From Mesonia aquimarina (GTDB lineage: Bacteria; Bacteroidota; Bacteroidia; Flavobacteriales; Flavobacteriaceae), in NCBI RefSeq assembly GCF_003667275.1, contig NZ_RCNV01000002.1, positions 1-64,000 on the forward strand: a stretch of 64,000 nucleotides of DNA. The letters are read 5' to 3'. The translations under genes and the position numbers were made by a program. Below the pieces are notes generated by a model. That model searched no databases. It was not told the DNA's origin and saw only the letters and a list, made by a program, of their open reading frames with translations. Below are positions 59,188-64,000 of this stretch, one piece after another. Numbering within the stretch: position 1 is the first letter of the stretch; each line of letters begins with the position of its first letter.

Positions 59188-60345
59188 TTAACGTGAAACA
59201 ATTACACTCACCGCATTACCACCAAAACCAACTGCGTTCACCATAATTGTGTTTAATTGTTTGGGTATATTTTTATTGCTATAAAACGGATTTTCAATGA
59301 AATGTTGTTCTTCTAACATCAACATTGCCATTTCTAAACTCATCGCGCCTGAAGCTCCAAAACTATGACCAATATAAAATTTATTTGAAGTTAATGCGGG
59401 TAATTCCTCCGGAAAAACTTGTTTAATAGCCGATAACTCAGATGTGTCTCCTTTTTTAGTTCCCGGAGCATGCAACACAATAGCATCAACATGTTTTAAG
59501 CCAGCTTTTTTTAGAGCCATTTGCATTGAAGTCTGTAAACATTGCGCATCGGAAGAAATAGAAACACTGTGCTTTAATTTTTCTGAACCAAATCCGTAAC
59601 CTATTATTTTTAAGCCTTTATTTTTTTCAGTAGTTTTTTCTAAACAAAAACTTGCTGCAGCTTCCCCTAAAATCATGGTATTTTTATCTTTAGAAAAATC
59701 CATACTTCGGTTCGGAAAATCGGTTTTTCCAATAGGCGCATACAATTTTAATGCTTTCATTTGAGCAATTGTAAACGGTGTTAGTGGTGCTTCTGAACCG
59801 CCCACTAAAAACTTTTTACTCATGCCACTTTCTAACCAAGCCACTGCGTTCAACACCGAATGAAGCGCTGTAGAACACGTTATAGAATGACTTAAAGCTA
59901 CACCCTCAATTCCTAAGTCTTGCATAACCCAAGAAGAGATATTACCAAGTGTTGTGCTTGGCGAAGCTAAAGTTGAAGATACTTTTTTGCTTAGAAATTC
60001 TTGATGATATTTTTCAAACAACGCAGTTGCTCCTCTTGATGATCCTATATTAACACCCACTGTTTCTTTCTCCCATCCTGCTTTTTTTATAGCCTTTCTA
60101 GCTGAAAAAATTGCATTTAAGACTGTATCATCTATTTGGTGGTATTTTTGATTTTCAGCCTGTAGACTTATAATTTCTTTACGATCCTCTTCTGTGATTT
60201 TGCTAACATAAACTTCCTCATCCTGAAATGGAACTTTTGAAAAAAGTGATTTTCCTGAGAGGTAATTTTTCCATACACTCTTTTTTGAAGTTCCTAAAGC
60301 AGAAATCGAGCCAGACGAGACAATAGCTATTGGGTTGATGGGCAT
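59188..60345 (-). CDS. Beta-ketoacyl-ACP synthase family protein in the biotin cluster
   Basis: A 385-residue thiolase-fold condensing enzyme of the FabF type. The Cys-His-His triad is complete: C157 (SITCSTALHS), H292 (LHAPGTKKGD) and H327 (GHSFGASGAM). The position between bioA and bioB suggests a special role in pimelate-chain assembly, but it could equally serve another fatty-acid pathway. It is separated from bioA by a terminator at 60383-60414, so it likely has its own promoter. It is shorter than FabF (about 410), and HAPGT stands in place of the usual HGTGT. Confidence 0.9.
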   Translation of the reverse strand: MPINPIAIVSSGSISALGTSKKSVWKNYLSGKSLFSKVPFQDEEVYVSKITEEDRKEIISLQAENQKYHQIDDTVLNAIFSARKAIKKAGWEKETVGVNIGSSRGATALFEKYHQEFLSKKVSSTLASPSTTLGNISSWVMQDLGIEGVALSHSITCSTALHSVLNAVAWLESGMSKKFLVGGSEAPLTPFTIAQMKALKLYAPIGKTDFPNRSMDFSKDKNTMILGEAAASFCLEKTTEKNKGLKIIGYGFGSEKLKHSVSISSDAQCLQTSMQMALKKAGLKHVDAIVLHAPGTKKGDTSELSAIKQVFPEELPALTSNKFYIGHSFGASGAMSLEMAMLMLEEQHFIENPFYSNKNIPKQLNTIMVNAVGFGGNAVSVIVSR

Positions 60346-60382
60346 CTATTTTTTTTGGCAAATATCTGAACTTAAATCCACA

Positions 60383-60414
60383 AAAAAAACTCCGGAAAAA
60401 AACCGGAGTTTCTT
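60383..60414 (-). terminator. Terminator after bioA
   Basis: AAACTCCGG and CCGGAGTTT form a 9-bp perfect stem with a 7-nt loop. On the minus strand a T-run follows. A second small hairpin AATTAGGT/ACCTAATT lies next to it at 60421-60444. Confidence 0.85.
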
Positions 60415-60575
60415 AGAAAAAATTAGGTTACCCCATACCTAATTTTCAATAACCCTTCATATAAACATATGATAATACTAATATCTCAATAAATTTATTA
60501 AAAAACAATTAATTTTTTATTTAATTAGCATTAAGCCGTATAATTGTTCAAACTTACAGGCATTATTTTTAATTA

Positions 60576-61841
60576 TCACAAACCATCTAACACCTCTACT
60601 ATAGCTTTATAAACTTCTGCTAACTCTTCCTGCTTAATTACATAAGGGGGTACAATATAAATTGTTCTTCCTAAAGGTCTTAAATAGACTCCTTTACTTA
60701 AAAAAGTATTAAAAATTTTATTCCTAGCTTTTCCATAACGCTGCAAATCTACCGCCAGATCTAATGCAAAAATCACCCCCATCGTTCTTGTCGCATTAAC
60801 TTTTGGATGTAGCTTTATTTGCTCTTCAAAAGCGAGATTAGCTTCAGTTATTTTTTTTATTCCCTGTTGAATTTTTTCAGAATTCAATAATTCTATTCCC
60901 GCAAGTGCCGCTGCACAAGATAAAGGATTTGCCGTATACGTATGTCCATGGAACAATCCTTTTGCTAGATCATCATCATAAAAAGCATCAAATATTTTTT
61001 GTGAACAAGAAGTGGCTCCCATAGGCAACAAACCAGCAGTTAAGGCTTTAGACATACAAACCACATCGGGTTGTACCGATAAATAATCTGATGCGAATTT
61101 TTTTCCGGTTTTTCCAAAACCTGTCATCACCTCATCGGCTACCAAAATAATATCGCGGGTTTTACAAAAAGCCAAAATTTCCTGTAATCCGTTTTTATCG
61201 TGTATTTTCATCGCAGCAGCACCTTGTACTAAAGGCTCATAAATAAACCCGGCAAGGGGCGTTTCTTTATGAATTGATTTTATTTGCTCTAATATTTCTC
61301 CGGTATTTTTTCCGTTGGGCACCGGGATTCGTTTTACCGACAAAAAATGATCTTCAAAAGCGCCATGATAAACCGATAGATTAGAAACTGACATGGCGCC
61401 AAAGGTATCGCCGTGAAAGCCCTCTTCAAAAGCTAACATAGTTTTTCGCTCATGATTTTGGTTGTGATGGTACTGAAGTGCCATTTTTATACCAACTTCA
61501 GTAGCAGTTGATCCATTATCATTAAAGAAAATTTTCTGCTGCTCAGAAGGTAAAATACCAATCAATGCTTCCGCTAAATCTACGGCAGGTTGATGTGTAA
61601 ACCCTGTAAAAACAACCTGATCTAATTGTTGCATTTGCCGATTAACTTTGTCAAGAATATAATCGTTACAATGTCCGTAAATCGACGTATACCAAGAACT
61701 AATAGCGTCTATGTATACGTTATTATCTTCATCGGTAATATAAACGCCTTTGGTCTTTTTTACGGCTAAAATTTCTTGCTGAACTTTATGTTGTGTTAAC
61801 GGATGCCAGATATATTGCTGGTCGCGTTCTGTTATATTCAT
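60576..61841 (-). CDS. bioA: Adenosylmethionine-8-amino-7-oxononanoate aminotransferase
   Basis: A 421-residue PLP enzyme of class III that converts KAPA to DAPA with SAM as amino donor. Conserved stretches are YIWHPLTQHK at the N-terminus, SSWYTSIYGHCNDYI, FFNDNGSTATEVGIKMALQY, LVADEVMTGFGKTGKKFA and the PLP-lysine region CMSKALTAGLLPMG. The stop shares one base with the bioD stop/start junction upstream: bioD ends at the base where bioA begins. Confidence 0.96.
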   Translation of the reverse strand: MNITERDQQYIWHPLTQHKVQQEILAVKKTKGVYITDEDNNVYIDAISSWYTSIYGHCNDYILDKVNRQMQQLDQVVFTGFTHQPAVDLAEALIGILPSEQQKIFFNDNGSTATEVGIKMALQYHHNQNHERKTMLAFEEGFHGDTFGAMSVSNLSVYHGAFEDHFLSVKRIPVPNGKNTGEILEQIKSIHKETPLAGFIYEPLVQGAAAMKIHDKNGLQEILAFCKTRDIILVADEVMTGFGKTGKKFASDYLSVQPDVVCMSKALTAGLLPMGATSCSQKIFDAFYDDDLAKGLFHGHTYTANPLSCAAALAGIELLNSEKIQQGIKKITEANLAFEEQIKLHPKVNATRTMGVIFALDLAVDLQRYGKARNKIFNTFLSKGVYLRPLGRTIYIVPPYVIKQEELAEVYKAIVEVLDGL

Positions 61842-62461
61842 TATAAGGATTTTAATTTTTTCTGAAATAAATTTGCGTATTCTTTAACCACATTTTCATC
61901 AAAATAAGGTTCTTCTTCTATTCTTCCGATAATAGGAACACCGGTCATTTTTTTGATGATATTCTCGGTTGAAGGATTTTCTTCTCCACTGAAAATAATT
62001 CCGCTACAGCTTAAATTCCTCGCTTTTAAAGTTTCAATACTTAACAAGGTGTGATTTATACTGCCTAAATAATGGCGAGAAACAAGCACCACTTTATCGC
62101 TAGGCTGGATTAAATCGATAATTGTTTCGGTATTATTAATCGGCACCAACAGACCTCCGGCTCCTTCTAACACCAAATCATTTTCAGTTTTTGGTCTTTT
62201 GATGCTGTTTGCTTTAATTTTTATTTTATCTATTTCTGCTGCCGCATGCGGACTCATGGGTGTTTTTAAAGCAAATGCGTTGGGGTGAAAAACACTCTTT
62301 TTATTCAAAATTAGCTTTTTCACTTTATCGGTATCGCCAAAATCTAAATCGCCTGCCTGTATGGGTTTAAAATAATCGGCTTCTAAAGCCTCGGTAATTA
62401 TGGCAGAAACAAGCGTTTTTCCTACTTCAGTTCCAATTCCTGAAACAACTATGGTTTTCAT
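61841..62461 (-). CDS. bioD: Dethiobiotin synthetase
   Basis: A 206-residue ATP-dependent carboxylase that closes the ureido ring. The P-loop is GIGTEVGKTLVSA at residues 9-21. KPIQAGDLDFGDTDKVKKL and DLVLEGAGGLLVPIN are the other family signatures. It overlaps the upstream gene by 4 bp and bioA downstream by 1 bp, within one operon. Confidence 0.95.
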   Translation of the reverse strand: MKTIVVSGIGTEVGKTLVSAIITEALEADYFKPIQAGDLDFGDTDKVKKLILNKKSVFHPNAFALKTPMSPHAAAEIDKIKIKANSIKRPKTENDLVLEGAGGLLVPINNTETIIDLIQPSDKVVLVSRHYLGSINHTLLSIETLKARNLSCSGIIFSGEENPSTENIIKKMTGVPIIGRIEEEPYFDENVVKEYANLFQKKLKSL

Positions 62462-62871
62462 GAGATATTAAATTTTTGATTGCAATTTTCGCAGCGATAT
62501 TTATAGGATACGTATAATGGCAAAACAACTACAAAGAGACAAATTATAAACGAAAAAAAAGATCGAAAGTCTGTAATACTTGTATAATAGCGGACTTTTT
62601 CGCTCTTGCATTTAGGGCATTCTATCGCATTTTTTTCGTCATCTAAAGAAAATTCAGAAATGCTTTGCAATACTTCTTCAGCAACTTTTTTGTCTTGCTT
62701 CCAAACTTTTAATTTTACGCCTCCAATAGCATTGCTTACTAACGGATCAGTATCAATAGTATATTGATCTGTTAAAAAAGCTTCAATTCCTTCTGACTCT
62801 ATACGACCTTTTATAATCTGTGCTTCAGCAGAATACTGAAAGCGTGCAAGCGTAATCATTTTATCATTCAT
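62458..62871 (-). CDS. DUF2007-like protein with C-terminal zinc ribbon, embedded in the biotin operon
   Basis: A 137-residue protein. Residues about 6-70 resemble the DUF2007 signal-transducing fold (LARFQYSAEAQIIKGRIESE, then AFLTDQYTID). A zinc-ribbon pair is split by a hydrophobic segment: CPKCKSEKVRYY, then one TM helix (FFSFIICLFVVVLPLYV), then CENCNQKFNIS. It overlaps bioF upstream and bioD downstream by 4 bp each. It has no obvious role in biotin synthesis and could be a hitchhiker. Confidence 0.8.
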   Translation of the reverse strand: MNDKMITLARFQYSAEAQIIKGRIESEGIEAFLTDQYTIDTDPLVSNAIGGVKLKVWKQDKKVAEEVLQSISEFSLDDEKNAIECPKCKSEKVRYYTSITDFRSFFSFIICLFVVVLPLYVSYKYRCENCNQKFNIS

Positions 62872-64000
62872 ACAAACTGTTTTAACAGAGATAATGCTTC
62901 TTCCATTTCTTCCTTTGCGGTAAAACTATGCAAACAAAAACGCAATCGCTCTTTATCTTTAGCGACGGTTGGCGCTAAAATAGCTTTTACCCAAAAGCCT
63001 TTTTCGGCTAATAAAGCTGAAATTTCTTTTACTCTTGTAATACCAGAAAACACACAAGATTGAATAGCAGAATCACTTTCTATAAAATATTTTTCTAAAT
63101 CCAATTCTTGCTGAAGTTTTTTAAAAACTATAATATTTTGCTGAAGTTTTTTTGGCGAATCACTCGTTTCTAATTCTTGATAAGCCGCATAAATAGTAGC
63201 TAATGAATGTGGTGGTAAAGCAGTGGTATAAATAAAACTACGGGCATAATTTGTTAAAAAATGACGTAATTTTTGATCTCCTAAAATAGCTGCGCCATGA
63301 GCGCCAATAGCTTTTCCGAAGGTTATTATTCTAGCAAAGATTTTGTCTTCTAACTGCAATTGCTGAATTAACCCGCTGCCTTGTTCTCCAAAAACCCCAA
63401 CAGCGTGCGCCTCGTCTACAATTAAAAAACAATTGTACTCTTCACAAATTGCAGCTAATTTTTTTAAATCTGGTGAATCGCCATCCATTGAAAAAACACT
63501 TTCAGTAACCACAAAAATGTTTTCGATTTTACCTTTTAGCTTTGTTATTTTTTCAACTAAATCGATGAAATTATTATGCTGAAATTTTTGACTTTTTGCT
63601 AGGCTTAACCGAATTCCGTCTCGAATAGAAGCGTGCGAAAGTTCATCAAATAAAATAAGATCGTTGCGCTGTGGAACGGAAGACAGCAAACCAAGATTAG
63701 CATCGTAACCGGAATTAAACAACAAACAACTTTCTGACTGATGAAATTTGGCAAGCTGATTTTCTACAGTATTGTAAAGTGAATAATTCCCGGAAATTAA
63801 ACGAGAACCTGTAGCACCGTTTTTTAGCAAGTAATTATTTTCTAAAATAGTTGAGGCTTGTTTAAAAATACTTGCAGAACGTGCAAAGCCTAAATAATCA
63901 TTAGAAGAAAAATCGATTTGTTGATCAGGAAAATCATTCAAGTTTCTAAACGAATTGTTTCGTTTTCTCTCGTCAATTTTTTTTAGGATTCCTGATGGGT
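62868..64000 (-). CDS. bioF: 8-amino-7-oxononanoate synthase, 5' end beyond the window
   Basis: A PLP enzyme that condenses pimeloyl-ACP/CoA with alanine to KAPA. Conserved parts are QQIDFSSNDYLGFARS, DELSHASIRDGIRLS, SMDGDSPDLKKLA, VDEAHAVGVFGEQGSG and the PLP-lysine segment ITFGKAIGAHGAAILG. The TTG at 63941 is not the start: the same frame continues to the right edge as PSGILKKIDERKRNNSFRNL, which is the usual BioF N-terminus, so a few residues are missing. First visible gene of bioF-DUF2007-bioD-bioA. Confidence 0.95.
   Translation of the reverse strand, partial: PSGILKKIDERKRNNSFRNLNDFPDQQIDFSSNDYLGFARSASIFKQASTILENNYLLKNGATGSRLISGNYSLYNTVENQLAKFHQSESCLLFNSGYDANLGLLSSVPQRNDLILFDELSHASIRDGIRLSLAKSQKFQHNNFIDLVEKITKLKGKIENIFVVTESVFSMDGDSPDLKKLAAICEEYNCFLIVDEAHAVGVFGEQGSGLIQQLQLEDKIFARIITFGKAIGAHGAAILGDQKLRHFLTNYARSFIYTTALPPHSLATIYAAYQELETSDSPKKLQQNIIVFKKLQQELDLEKYFIESDSAIQSCVFSGITRVKEISALLAEKGFWVKAILAPTVAKDKERLRFCLHSFTAKEEMEEALSLLKQFV

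Noticed and set aside
63884-63941. TTG at 63941 as the start of bioF
   Set aside because: The same frame continues to the right edge with a typical BioF N-terminus, so the real start is outside the window.
1-64000. CRISPR array, tRNA and rRNA genes
   Set aside because: No regularly spaced direct repeats, cloverleaf-like tRNA sequence or conserved rRNA stretch was recognised on either strand.

Overview
The window reads as chromosomal DNA of a Bacteroidota bacterium, very probably a member of the Flavobacteriaceae. The evidence is AT-rich sequence, promoters of the TAnnTTTG (-7) type in place of TATAAT, three SusC/FecA-like TonB-dependent receptors with carboxypeptidase-regulatory domains, the gliding genes gldD and gldE, a type IX secretion (T9SS) C-terminal sorting domain, TPR-LuxR regulators, and L21 with a C-terminal extension. 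I cannot name the genus. No rRNA, tRNA or CRISPR array was seen.

Layout. (1) 1-2905: the N-terminal four fifths of a CzcA/CusA-type heavy-metal RND pump and a Cys/His-rich small secreted protein. (2) 2964-10964: an integrase-bearing accessory island, all on the minus strand. It holds a tyrosine recombinase, an integrase-coupled unknown gene, two excisionase-like HTH proteins, a BT4734/VirE-N primase-like protein, a PriCT-2/DUF3987 protein and, at the distal end, an XRE regulator followed by a long prokaryotic Argonaute whose PIWI catalytic residues appear to be lost. (3) 10965-12632: a broken membrane-protein gene in cassette-like flanks and a gene-poor stretch. (4) 12633-25135: core genes, including a TPP-riboswitch-controlled TonB receptor (predicted thiamine uptake), a hybrid kinase convergent with an NtrC-type regulator, a six-gene operon with a thiamine-binding-like protein, a PnuC-family transporter and a NadR-like kinase, and ahcY. 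(5) 25305-31951: a phosphate-scavenging locus (TonB receptor, beta-propeller phytase lipoprotein, purple-acid-type phosphatase) next to a TPR-LuxR regulator. (6) 32254-47298: housekeeping genes, namely class I ribonucleotide reductase without an ATP-cone, L27/L21, an M16 peptidase pair, mutY-ssb-gldE-gldD, HU, a 29-residue Lys/Arg-rich protein, rng and recX. (7) 47295-52271: a predicted iron-siderophore uptake locus (TonB receptor, DUF4374 lipoprotein, PepSY-TM protein). (8) 52404-57864: tandem JmjC/cupin proteins, a LamG-FN3 T9SS cargo protein and a second TPR-LuxR regulator interrupted by an in-frame stop. (9) 58010-64000: biotin synthesis (bioF, bioD, bioA, a ketoacyl synthase, bioB).

The strongest candidate for an undescribed system is the XRE plus inactive-looking Argonaute pair on the integrase island. 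Other points of interest are the two copies of a REP-pair (BIME-like) element inside large palindromes, the thiamine connection between two separate loci, and two regulators of the same family that are both disrupted, one by a homopolymer frameshift in the signal peptide and one by a nonsense codon. All family assignments come from reading the sequence; no database search was run.
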